Shown: positions 1 to 11,165 of the stretch, in pieces | Layout: every line of letters starts with the position of its first letter | How positions within the stretch are numbered: position 1 is the first letter of the stretch | Source: Dimorphilus gyrociliatus | Taxonomy: Eukaryota > Annelida > Polychaeta > Dinophilidae | Reading direction: 5' to 3' | DNA length: 64,000 nt | NCBI GenBank assembly: GCA_904063045.1 | Contig: CAJFCJ010000011.1 | Coordinates: 124,001-188,000, forward strand | The notes under the pieces: generated by a model | Databases searched by the model: none | Told to the model about the DNA's origin: nothing | Seen by the model: only the letters and a program-made list of their open reading frames with translations | Translations under genes and position numbers: made by a program

Positions 1-223
1 ATGGTTAAGTGAATAGAAAATTAGTATATTACGACTTTTTAAAAGGTCTAGGCTTGATATAACGATAGGTCTTTGCTTGAGGTGCGGCAGGTCTAGGCAA
101 TCGTTGACAATACAATAAAGCACTGTTCAAATGTTAAGATCGCTCTCTTTTTTTTCAATTTATATCGTAATCACCGGTGAATAATGAATTAATTCATGTG
201 TTATTTTTTAATTTACTTATAGC

Positions 224-1611
224 ATGATGAACAATCGTGGTCCTCTGAAAATACGGGTAAAGCGAAAGCTAAACTCGGAAGATTGGTATCGAGAAAAGCA
301 ATCCGATCTACATAACGAGTTTCTACTGGTACGAAAAGAAGAAAGAGATAGCATCGCGGATAATTCAATAGATAAGATAATGGTTGATAATAACGACAGT
401 GATATTACAGTTGTTTATGAAAAGAAAGCCGAACCACATAAAGTAGAAGTGCTTGTACAACCTACCTCTAAAGCAGAAAAGCCAGTGAGGAAGAAGAAAT
501 CGATTAGACGAAATAAAGATATCTGTAGTGCTAGAATAAAAAAAGAACAGCTCCAGGAGCTGTTAGAAAATCTCCAAAAGCCTGGGCCTTTAGTCGGTGG
601 TTATGTGCTAAATAGTAGTGTTATGCGGTGTACTAATATAGCTCGAGATTTTACCGAGGCCGATGCTGTTAAAGAAGTAAATAGACATTGCTCAGATATT
701 TTACACCGCCGTAGTAAATTGGTCGAAATACTGTTAGAAGGCGATCGGTCTAGATCCTTCTTCAATAAGGATTTCCGTTAGTATATATTTATAAAAGAAT
801 TTTATATTTGTCCATTTCTGGTCAATGTGCTATAAGTTTCATTATCTTTTTAGCCTTCTTCAAAAGTCTAAAAATACCGAAATTTTGGTCAAAACATCCT
901 GTAGAATTAGAAAACAACTCAAGAAAAAGCGTTTATTGGTCAGAAGTGTTAGCGAAATCAGATGAATATAAAATCATTTCAAATCTATTTCTAAGCACGG
1001 TTGATTCTTGCGAAGTCTCCACAATTTATAGGATACAAAATCCTTTTTTATGGGCATCCTATTGTTCGATGAAAGAACAAATGTTAGCCGAAAATTTACC
1101 ACTGTAAGTATGATTGAAATAGTCTATCGATCGATGGTTTTCCCATTATGAGATATTTTTTTTACTATTTTTTATTCCTCTTGTGAATATTCTCTTTCGT
1201 TATTAAAACAGTAATGAAAATCTTCTTTTCCACGGAACAACACACGAAGCCGCCGAAAGTATAGCTCGGGAAGGTTTTAATCGAAGTTATTGTGGTAAAA
1301 ATGCCACAATGTTTGGTAGAGGCGTGTACTTTGCCATAGATTCCTGTTACTCAACAAATCCTTTATATTCTCCTCCCAAAGAAGACGGTACAAGCGTCAT
1401 GTTTCTCGGAAGAGTTCTAATAGGCCTATCAATTCAGGGAGATAGCGGAATGAAATACCCTCCACGTATAGCAGATAAAACATCGAAAGAATTCAATCCA
1501 ACACAATATAACAGTACAGTGAACGATATGACTTTTCCTGGAATATATGTCGTGTATAAAGACTGCCAAGCGTATCCACAATACTTGATTGCGTTTAAAC
1601 GATCTAAATAG
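224..1611 (+). CDS. PARP14-type mono-ADP-ribosyltransferase
   Basis: Three exons, 224-776, 854-1103 and 1212-1611, join in phase (1203 bp, 400 aa). The last two exons form a PARP catalytic domain. It has the nicotinamide-binding HGT motif (LFHGTTHEA), the GRGVYFA segment with a downstream Ser-Tyr, the PGIYVVYKD strand and a final YPQYLIAF strand. A helix before it, containing IYRIQNP-LW, is typical of the PARP10/14/15 branch. The first 184 residues are charged and contain no WWE, macro or zinc-finger domain that I recognise. The third triad position does not appear to be the PARP1 glutamate, which would predict mono-ADP-ribosylation (inference). A TTATAG acceptor-like sequence just before the ATG allows an upstream non-coding exon or trans-splicing. 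The family assignment is firm; the target and cell location are unknown. Confidence 0.85.
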
Positions 1612-2966
1612 GCGATATATTTCATTTTTTTTTCATTACTATATAAATATACAAATTAAAACATTACTGTGTATTTTTTTCTTTCCCGTATTATTTATTA
1701 TATTCTCAGTTTTTTCTTTCTATTTTCTTCTATATTTTTTTTTTGTTCTCTTTTTTTTTATTTTTAATATCAAAGAAAAAAAAAACAAAGATTTTCTCGT
1801 CTTTCTACAAGAATATTTCTTTTCTTCCTTTAATAAAATGCATTAAGAAAAAAAAAAAGGAATACAATATCGATGATTAAGTGGCCATGTGCCCCAGGCA
1901 TATTTTAATTATGCATAACTTATATAGACAGTTAAAATACAGAGTATATACCAAATAATTCATTTAGATATATGAGAAATATTGTAATAGAACTAAAATT
2001 ACAGGACGAAGAGTGTTTTTAAATGAATTTTTAGAATGACAAGGTGTAAAAAACCGTTACGTATCTTCTTTTTTCCTTTTGTTTTCTCTGTCTTTCCTTC
2101 CACCTTTTAAGATTGATCTTTATGTAATGTTTTTTTTTTCTTCTAGATAAAAATAGAAAGAGAGAGAGAGAGAGAGAGAGAGAAAGATTAAATAAGAAGA
2201 GTCGTAAGAATAGGAGGAAGAAGTCAAAAAAAAAATACTTAGGCCTACATTAATATTACATAAAAAAAAGAAGAAATTGACCTTATTCTCGACCAAGATT
2301 GGGTTGTTAGATAAGCTTATATACGTAGTATAAATTTACCAGAAAGTAATAAAAATTCCCAATATGTAAAGTATTTGAACGTAGCGATAAAAGAAATTGT
2401 ATAGAAATATATCAATTAGGCATAAAAAAGAAGCAATAACGTTCTATTTCTTTTATCCATATACACATATATATATATATATATCTATATATATATTACT
2501 ATATAGTGTTAGTATGTAAAGGTTTTATTTCTATTTGATATTATCTTCTTCTATTGTTGCCTTATTCCAAGCTCAATGAATACGATAGATTTACTTTTTC
2601 TTATAGTTATAGGAAATTAGAAGTAAAGCTGAAATTAGACACAAGCTGAGCTATTGGGTTATTCAAGGTCTTGGCAAACTACGTAATTTTCTAACCTGAT
2701 AAGATAAACCAAGCGAACTTTCGAAAGCTCAAATAGGCTTATGGAATATGTATAATTACAGTTTTTTCAATACAAATATATATATATAATATATATATTA
2801 ATATATTTGTACTTGTATTTATAGATATATTTATTAATACATATATTGCATTTACAAAATAAGTATCTATGAGTGAAGAACTGGGGATTTATTGATCAAA
2901 TTCATAGTCTATTTATTAAAGCTGCGCAATATATTCACTTTCGCTTTTCATTGTATATTCGAAAAT
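1612..2966. other. Intergenic, AT-rich, no gene seen
   Basis: This stretch holds the PARP 3' UTR, poly-T tracts, a pure (GA)n run at 2161-2183 and short TA repeats near 2464-2500 and 2778-2800. Open frames here are low-complexity. A TAGGCCTA palindrome sits at 2240-2247. Confidence 0.6.
1832..1837 (+). terminator. Poly(A) signal AATAAA for the PARP gene
   Basis: A canonical AATAAA lies about 220 bp after the PARP stop codon, in a T-rich tract. It is the first good polyadenylation hexamer downstream. Confidence 0.45.
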
Positions 2967-3266
2967 ATGACGTTGCCAGCGATAGGATTGTCAGGCGTCG
3001 TTCGAAAGATTGATCCTATGGAAAAATTGTCTCTTTGCGAAATTAAAGAAAGAAACTCTCAATTCTATAAACAGAAATTTTTATGGGAAAAGACTTGGAC
3101 AACTACAAATAAAGAATATGGTATTTGGAGCGATCAACCTTTCATTAGACCAATAACGAATAAATCAAGAAGGGAAACGCTTTGGAGACCTAACTGGTCT
3201 ACAACTTACTCCGAAATAGGGACACAAGAGAGAAATCATTCTAGAATTCGCCTACCATATTTGTAA
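2967..3266 (+). CDS. Small Trp/Tyr-rich protein, possible axonemal inner protein
   Basis: I do not recognise this gene. A 99-residue frame opens at the ATG at 2967; the frame extends further upstream, but this is the last ATG before the better-composed part. It is rich in Trp, Tyr, Arg and Lys, with repeated W-x-x-T-W and W-x-P-N-W-style spacing. It has no signal peptide or membrane segment. Such small aromatic/basic proteins are common among ciliary microtubule inner proteins, but that is only a compositional guess. The frame ends TTG-TAA, and a GT inside that stop allows splicing. Joining 3262 to 3495 stays in frame with the ORF downstream, so this may be the first exon of a two-exon gene. 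Confidence 0.45.
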   Translation: MTLPAIGLSGVVRKIDPMEKLSLCEIKERNSQFYKQKFLWEKTWTTTNKEYGIWSDQPFIRPITNKSRRETLWRPNWSTTYSEIGTQERNHSRIRLPYL

Positions 3267-3474
3267 AGCATTTGCTGTAGTTCTTGCCTCTTTTTTCTTT
3301 TCTTACCTATTCTTTCTTTTTATTTTTTTGAGTAACGATTGCTGTAGGCCTTTTGGAATAATTCTTTGCAGAATAAAAAGTATAAAGTGAATAGTAAAAT
3401 GTTGATTTACGTCTTTCGTTTGCGCTGGCTTTTCTTTTCATTAGTTGAAATCAATTCAGTTTGGTGAACCGGCT

Positions 3475-3708
3475 ATGTCATACGAACGCTTTAGAAAATT
3501 TGAAACTCGTTGGGAACTTCCTCCAATAGAGAAATGCAGGTATCTGGTACAACAGCCTACTTTCCAGCTAACGAGAAGTTATCCGCCACCTCCTAAAACC
3601 GGAACAGTGGCTAAAGTCTACATGACAAATTCGTGCTCACGATTATGGAAGAATATGCGTACTATTAGAAATGGGGGTAGAACGCCATACGACTACTACC
3701 TTCGTTAA
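3475..3708 (+). CDS. Small Pro/Tyr-rich protein or 3' exon of the preceding gene
   Basis: I do not recognise this gene. From the ATG at 3475 it reads 77 residues, including a PPPPKTG stretch and ending in DYYLR. A strong pyrimidine-tract acceptor (TTTTCATTAG) ends at 3444, just upstream. That acceptor fits a separate 5' exon or trans-splicing better than a join to the preceding frame, because the 3262|3445 join hits a stop. The alternative join 3262|3495 fuses the two frames. Composition matches the neighbour, and both could be one axonemal-type protein. An AATAAA lies at 3794-3799. Confidence 0.45.
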   Translation: MSYERFRKFETRWELPPIEKCRYLVQQPTFQLTRSYPPPPKTGTVAKVYMTNSCSRLWKNMRTIRNGGRTPYDYYLR

Positions 3709-3828
3709 TAAATGGTATTTCGCAGCAAGAGGTATAAGGATATATCGTCTATAAGACTTTGAAATATGTATATATATATCAGATAACTTTATAAATAAAT
3801 CATTATTAAAAAAAAAACGACATTCTAA

Positions 3829-3901
3829 TGCCGGAACCCGGGATTGAACCAGGGACCTTTAGATCTTCAGTCTAACGCTCTCCCAACTGAGCTATTCCGG
3901 C
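3829..3901 (-). tRNA. tRNA-Phe (GAA)
   Basis: Read on the minus strand, 73 nt fold into a full cloverleaf. The 7-bp acceptor stem is GCCGGAA/TTCCGGC with discriminator A. The D arm carries the A box TAGCTCAGTTGGGAGAGC. The anticodon loop ACTGAAGAT has GAA at its centre. The T arm has the B box GGTTCAATCC. There is no intron, and the CCA end is not encoded. A short A-run on the plus strand just before 3829 gives T residues after the tRNA, suitable as a Pol III terminator. Confidence 0.95.
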
Positions 3902-5582
3902 ATCGTCTATTTTTAGTTTTCTTTTCAAACAATATAAATGAGAATTAACCTGTAATGTAAACCTACCGTTTAGATAGGTAATGATTTTTTCCCAAGTTCT
4001 AAATACATTCATATATATATATATGTTGTATTAAACTAATAAGCTGTAATATTATCTGTTAAAATGGAGGACATTCTAACATTATGGTTCACGAGGAAAC
4101 TTAAGCCAATTTTTAAAGGATACTCTGTAACTTATTACTTTCTTTTAGCAAAGAAAAGGACTACACGTTTTTCTTGTTACAGTTTTGGTATTTTTCCTCT
4201 TGAATAGGCCTAAATTATACTAAAAGTGATAATTTATTTTTACGAAAATAAGACTAGAAAACTAGAACATTCTTTTTTCTACGACCCAGTTTTTATCTTA
4301 TTCTTCTTATTATTATTATTCTTTTTGATATCATTAAATGAATTTTTTAATTAATCAACTTATTATCTAAAGAAGCGAAAAAGAATCAAGGAATATATAT
4401 ATATATATAGATATTCGCAGAGCAACGTATTTTATTGAATTTACTCAAAAGCAAGAGTAGAACGCTTCCGGAACATTCTTTTGTAAATAGGCCTTAATAA
4501 ATTCAAAGAATAGTAAATGACATTTATCTGACTTTCTACTAAGCTGGGAGAATAGCATAAGAACAATGAGTGCTATTTTTCGTATTTTAACTATTATGTT
4601 TATTATATTCGTACAACCTAGGTCAAGGACTATTGGTTCATAATAAGGATACTTAACTCTTCTAACCTTTGATAATTCATCTTCAAACAGACCTAACTTA
4701 TTTACTATTATCAAATTAGAGCGCCACCTACTGAGAAAATAATTTTTTTGATTAATCATTACAAGTAAATAATTCTTTGAATTTTTTACCTTTAGAGAAA
4801 GTGACGCAAAGTAAAAAAAAACACTCCAAGCTAAGAATATTAAATATGATGTTTTTTTTTTAAAAAAACAAAAGAGAAGATAAATAATCTACATTAAATA
4901 CTATGGAAAGCGATTGTTACGTTGTATATTTAATGGAGTACATTTAATTAGATTTTAGAGTAACTATAAAAGGGTTAATAAAAACAATAGAAAATTGCTT
5001 TGGAAAATAGTTCATTTAAAGCATTTAAAGAATAAAAATCGATATATTAAATATGGAAATTTAATACTGTTTATATATATATATATATATATATATAATT
5101 ATTGGAATCATTGTTGCTAGTTTTATAGTGTTTTGTTCATATTAAGTGAATTTCTCCATTTTGGAAGCCACAAACAAAAGAAGTGACGCCATATGTATGA
5201 CTATAATTGCGTGTACCTATTCTTGGATGTGGCTGATGTACATTTATAGTAGCAAATCAATCCAAGGCTATTTTTCATTTCAATCCCTGAAGGCCTTCCT
5301 CTTCTACTAACTTATCTATATGTGTATAAAAAAAAAGAGAAAAATATTTAGAACACAAACACTGACCTCTCTTATGATTCATGCAATACCTCAATTCTTT
5401 AAAAAAAACCATTTTTCCCTATTACTGTTTGGTTTTTGTCTTTTTCTTACCCTTTTAGTAAATGTTCAGTTTTCAAGGGTTTTTTTAATAAGTCTTTGAG
5501 TGGGTATAAATTTAATAGCATGTATTAATACTTGTATATCACATAGATATAAAAGATAAAGGTTGCAGAGAACAAAAGAAAA

Positions 5583-5619
<37 letters not shown>

Positions 5620-7676
5620 GAGAGGGAGGAGAGGGAGAGATGTCGGAAAGGAGAATAGAGTAGCAGCATGAGTGTATTACTGAGAAGGGTATATTCCATT
5701 GTTGAAAAATTAGTTTCGTTATAAAAAAGAAGGGAATATAGAAAAGACATACAAAAATAATTACGAATACTTTACTTAGCATTTCTCTCTCCCACTGTTA
5801 TCTATCTATCTATCTATCTTTCTCTCTCTCTCTCCCAATGTTTTTTTATTTCGTCTTATATCATGTTGAAAATATTTTCTAGATATATTTTATCTTTTTC
5901 AATAATTAATTTTGTGCTTCAGAAAGAAAAATAACAAAGGAAAGAAAGAAAAAAAAAACAACACCTGTAATTCTCTACTATATTGCAGTGTGTTCTCTTT
6001 TTTTTTTGTTACCAAATACGTTTAATGCAGAAATATTTTTCTATTTTGTAACGAAAATGACTGTTTCTATAAGCTCTCTCATGTGTAAAATATAAAGATT
6101 TACATTGGTTTTTCTGCTTCCCTCTCTCCTATCCTACTCTCTTTAACAAATATCCCTTTTAATATATAAATAAATAATATACCATATACTGTATATATAC
6201 CATTTATACATTATAATCCGTTCAACGTAAATCCCATGTGTAGTATGTGTTTATAATATCTAACATATATCTATGTGTATATATATTATATATTGTACAT
6301 ATTTATTATTGTAATTTGCCTTATTAGACCTATTTAAATTATAGATATTTGAAATTCCATGAAAGTTTCAATCGAGTCGTTAGAAATAATCTATTAAGTA
6401 GCATTTTAATATATTTATACAACATAGAACGAAATTGATTTTTTTTTCAAAATTACGTTTCACATAAAATTAGTTTTGATTACGATAATATTTTAGCTTT
6501 TTACATAATTAGATTAAGTCTATTTTTGACTAATTTAATAATTTTTCAAGAATTTTTGAGTTCAAGTATTATATTTAATATAAAAAGTAACTGTCATCAT
6601 TACGTATGATTATTTTGCTCTTTTATAAATATCATTGACGAACGACTAGTTCATTTTCTTGTTATTTATCAATAGAATTAGTACTTCAATACTTTTCTGG
6701 TTGGGCTATTTTAAGAGACGACTTGTAACAGTACATAATGTCGTATTGAAATGACGTAATACCTTGTGTAATCTTAGCCTTGTTGTCTTGCAAGTATCGC
6801 AATATGATTAATGTTAATATGCCTCGACAGTTAGCGCTTGTTGGATAAAACAAATTAACTTGCAATATATATACAGTATATATAGAAATTGCATTGTTTG
6901 TCATACAAACCAGGTAATTTTACTTACTAATATGAAACAAGATGTCTCATAAAAACCTGACATTTTTTTTTATACAACGTCATACCAGACAGCAACCATA
7001 TAAAAAAAATGATTGACAATGACTAATTATTGATTCGTCATCCGTAAATAGTCGATGAATAATCAAGTAAAAATATTCTTCGACCCTAAAATTTACTCCC
7101 TCTTTAATTACCTTTGTGTAATAGTTACGCTTCCTTTTAAGTTATTAGATTGTTAACCTAGATTTGCTGCATATTTGTGGGTATACGTAAAATATTAGAC
7201 ACACTGAGCCAATATCGACAGTATCTAAGCAGGTTAATACCGTTCGATGGCTATTCTATTAGTGTTCGTGATACGAAATCTTCTGGGAAAACTAGGCATG
7301 ATATTTTTATGGTTAAAGTCGTTGATTCTCTTCCTTAATGTCATCCAACGTAAGTGTCATTCGAAAGTAAACTAATACGCCATCTATCGTCTTATAGCAA
7401 TAATTAAAAGCAGCTCTTGACATATTTTTTAAAGCAATTTTATTATTATTATTATATTTATTATTAATATTTTTTTATACAAAATGAGGGTCTGGATAAA
7501 CCCTTAACAATGTTCGAACGTTCCAAATTTTGTTTCCGATCAGATCATCACAGTCTTGTAAAACGAGCAAGCAAATTAGGCTAGAATTTCGTCCAACTTT
7601 CATTTTAACACGAAACGAGTAATTTAGCAAGTATAAGTATAGTGGACAAAACAATATTTTCATCTATATGAATTTA
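3902..7676. other. Intergenic, 3.8 kb, no convincing gene
   Basis: I see no gene here. It contains (TA)n at about 5072-5096, a GAAA/GA tract at 5585-5640, TATC followed by CT repeats at 5809-5834, and several shorter TA runs. Frames of 60-105 codons exist on the minus strand, but they lack recognisable composition or splice partners and overlap simple repeats. The last few hundred bases are the 3' flank of the sorting nexin gene, with TTTATT at 7673-7678 overlapping its stop codon (AATAAA on the minus strand). Confidence 0.55.
5585..5640. repeat. (GAAA)n/(GA)n purine microsatellite
   Basis: GAAA units pass into a pure GA run and then a GGAGA-rich tail, a continuous purine tract of about 56 bp. 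Confidence 0.9.
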
Positions 7677-10600
7677 TTACAAGCTTCCTTTTAACTGTTC
7701 GATTGTTGATTGCAACAGAGCAGTCTGAGCCTATAGCAAAGGACGAAAATACAAAGTATTAGTAGGTATTGCTATTTATTATAATTAGATTAAATAAAAG
7801 TTTTCTAAAAATACCTTGGCGTGCTTTATCTCCATTTCAGCTAAGTCTGTAAGATTCTTTTTAAAGTGTTTTATGCGTCTCTTCTTAAAGTCATCGAGTT
7901 CTGAAAGATAAATGAGATATGTTCGTGATTTAGAAACAGGAATATCATACGCTCCAAGGCTCGTATTATTTTGCAGTATGAATTTACATCATTGAGTCTT
8001 TAGTGGGAAAAAAAGCTAAAATATATAACTTACCCTCTCTTGCTGTTTCGGATAATTTTTCAAATCTTTCGCATGCTTCTTGCTGTTGCTTCTCGGTGAT
8101 GTAAACATCTTTATTCTTACTTCTTGCTTTGTCCAGTGCTTTATTCGCATTTTCGTACGTAGCCAGAGCTTTAGAACGTCTATAAAGTAAATGTTTAGCC
8201 GCTGCCGAATCACCCAAATAATAACGGAATGTATCGGATAATTTCAAGTCTTCATCGGACGCTACCCGGCTTTCCAGTTCCTGTCGATAAAACGAATAAT
8301 ATATTTTTATTAACCTACTAGTACAACAATAATTAATTACAAGTTTAATCTTACCCTAATTTTTTCAAAACATTCGGCTAAACAATGTAGTAATCTAGTA
8401 AAATAAAATAAAAGAAAAAAAATATAGTCATAGTTTTAAATTGAATAAATAAAAAGTTTATAAAAAGGATTAAGTGTTCAACATGAAGATTACAAATTTA
8501 AACGAATAACTAAGGGAAAATAGGATTTAATAGTAAAAGTAGGGTGATGGGAAGACAATATCCAAGAAACGTTCATGTTCTTAACAGTGAAACAGACTTA
8601 AAAAGGGATCTATTTAAACAAAAAAAAATTAAAGCTACAATCCAACCTTCCTAAATTGGTTCTTTCTATCCGGCCTCTGTAGTTATTTTAATAGAATATT
8701 ATCGCAAATATTAGTATTGATAGATATAAAAAGAAAAGAAAGTAAATTTTTTAAATAAACAACATTTGTGTAAATTCTTTTCTAATAATACTGTTATATA
8801 AGGAATTATAAAGAATATAATTTATAAATCATATACTTACGCTTCAATGTCGGTATTCTCTGCATTAGATAGTTCGGATAAATTGGACGATGCTTTAAGA
8901 TAGCTATCTGATACGTCTGGAAATTATTTTAAAAAATAAAAATATGTTAATTTATATGGTAATATCGAATAAACTATTCATGCTTACTCTTATGGCACTT
9001 TGTCGTTTGATCAGCAGACAGTGTGGCGCCTTTTATTCTAAGGTAGTAGGTGACTAAGAACTTTCGTTGTTTTTCAAAGAACTCATCAACATCCTAATAA
9101 TAGATCAGTGTTAGAAAAAGAGAATAAAAGAAAAGTAAAATATACGAGAATTATATAATTCATATCAAGGTATCACATCACTTGCTCAAAATAGTAGGTC
9201 TATATGCTATTTACAACGCCCCTTAAATTTAGAAGCATATATCGTTACACTTAAAATAGGATACTGAAAATTAATTAATGCCAAGCTTACTTATAAATCC
9301 TATTTTATTAGAAATTAACTTACTTTTTGATTTGAGAGGAGTACTTCGTCAACAGATTGAACTGCGGTTTTAAAATAGCCTCCTAGTTTCTCTTTCTTAT
9401 TTTTTCCTCTAACGTTTAGCTATTAGAAAGAAACAAAAAAGTATAAATTTATAGTAGTTAGTTAGAGTTATTATTTAGATTATTTAAACAAAAAGAATAG
9501 AATTATCTTGTTATTTCTCTCTTTTTTTTATATTGTCATCAATGATTTAAAGCCAATAACAGAGTACAGGCTCCACCCACAAAAGGTCAGAAAACGTTCA
9601 ATATTTTTATATTAACATATTTCTCTATTAACTAGTTCAATATATATATATATACATATATTTTCTAAAAGACTTACATCCGATTCGTACTCCAAGAAAA
9701 CTCTAAATTTAACATCTTTTCTTAAGAATGGGTGGGCAGCTATTCTTTGTAAGAATACTTCATGCATTGCTACAGTCTTTTTAAAGGTGGCTAAATATTC
9801 CCTAAAAACAACAAACAAAAAAAAACAAATTCATTATTGGACTCTTTTGTTTATTTGTATTATTTTAAGGACAAACTTACGCTTCTAATTCTTTTTTCAT
9901 CTTTTGGAATTCGTCTTTTGTAAGTGTTCCTTCACCTTCTCCTAATTTTTGCAATTTTTCCCTTGAAGCATCAAAGTCCGGCTTTGGAGGAGGCGGAGGT
10001 ATCTATAAATTAAATAATTGCTTCATAATACCTAAATCATTTAAAAAATTCTTTCTAATTGTTCTAGAATTATACCAAAATCTTATGTAATAATATAGTA
10101 TATTATCTTACAATTATTCCTGCGTATTCCTCAGCGCTTTCAAACATATCGTGCAGCCAAATAAATTCTTCATGTTGCCTAACAACTGAAACTTCTGGCT
10201 TTTGAAACTCTTGTAAACTAGTCTACAATTATTATGAAAAAAGTATTATTCATTATCATTTATCTACAAATCATTTAAAGAAACTTACTTTTGTGTGTAC
10301 AGTAAATTTCACTTTATCTCTTTCGCTTAGAGCATCAGATATGTCCACAGCAATGGGGGTGGCCTCGGCGTTCAGGTCGACAGTCTCCGATTTTCCTTTC
10401 TATTAGTATTTGAAATTAGAATTATAAAATGTTAAACTTTGACATTGCTCTAAACACACTGTAAACAAGTTGTCACCAAGAAAATAAGGCAACTTTTGAC
10501 TGCCGATTTTCCTATATGAAACTACTTCCTCATTTGCCATGTTGACTCATTAATTGCAAATGAAGGACATCCAAAGAGGCGTAGCTTACGTTAACGCCGT

Positions 10601-10850
10601 GAAGATAATATTACAATAGACAAGTTAACAAATTATATATCACGTGACACTGACTCAAAAATGACAAGGTACTCTTTAAAATTATGATTTGAAAATTTAA
10701 ACAAAAAATTACACATTACCGTTGCTGTAGCACCGCTAATCACATCATGATCTCCAATATCATCCTGGAAATAGATTTATTTTTTTAATTTTTAAATTCA
10801 AAGTGAAATAAAACAGTTATTCAAGAAATTTTATTTACACCCACCATCAT
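7677..10850 (-). CDS. SNX6: Sorting nexin SNX5/6/32 (retromer/ESCPE-1 SNX-BAR)
   Basis: Thirteen exons on the minus strand sum to 1224 bp (407 aa), close to vertebrate SNX6. They are 10845-10850, 10720-10764, 10289-10399, 10112-10222, 9881-10002, 9678-9801, 9324-9419, 8988-9093, 8841-8916, 8355-8394, 8034-8280, 7815-7900 and 7677-7730. The N-terminus includes [20 protein letters not shown] and begins the PX domain. WLHDMFES and [18 protein letters not shown] follow. The C-terminal BAR domain includes [38 protein letters not shown] and [11 protein letters not shown]5/6 proteins pair with SNX1/2 on endosomes to carry cargo back to the Golgi. The first coding exon is only two Met codons. The gene is head-to-head with ACBD3, 315 bp apart. 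Confidence 0.93.
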
Positions 10851-11165
10851 GGCTGCAATTTGGTCATGTGACCAAGAATGTTGGCAAGTCTTCTTGCCAT
10901 CTTTCGGTAAATGTATGAATATGAATAAGGTATATTTCTTTTACAGAATTTTTCTTATAAAATAAAAAGAAAGTGTTATTGTTTTGTTTGGATGAACTAA
11001 TGAAATTGTTTTTATGCCATTAGAGTAAAACTGTAAACTTTAGCTTGAAATAAAAATGTTCTTATTTTATTTATAAATATATTATAAATATTCATATATC
11101 GCATTGACGACTGAGCTTGAGAAAGTACGCATGCGCATTTGGGTGAAACCTCGTGGAAATAAAAA
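10851..11165. promoter_or_regulatory. Putative bidirectional promoter, SNX6 / ACBD3
   Basis: Only 315 bp separate the SNX6 start codon (minus) from the ACBD3 start codon (plus), so both 5' UTRs and any core promoters must lie here. No TATA box stands out against the AT-rich background. The part next to ACBD3 is richer in GC (ACGCATGCGCATTTGGGTG). ACGCATGCGCAT resembles the palindromic NRF1-type site common in housekeeping promoters. Confidence 0.5.

Noticed and set aside
3262-3445. Direct join of the two small frames using the strong acceptor at 3444
   Set aside because: The joined frame runs into TGA at once, so it cannot be the coding splice.
4445-4759. Minus-strand 104-codon frame
   Set aside because: Composition follows the AT-rich background, and there is no splice or motif support.
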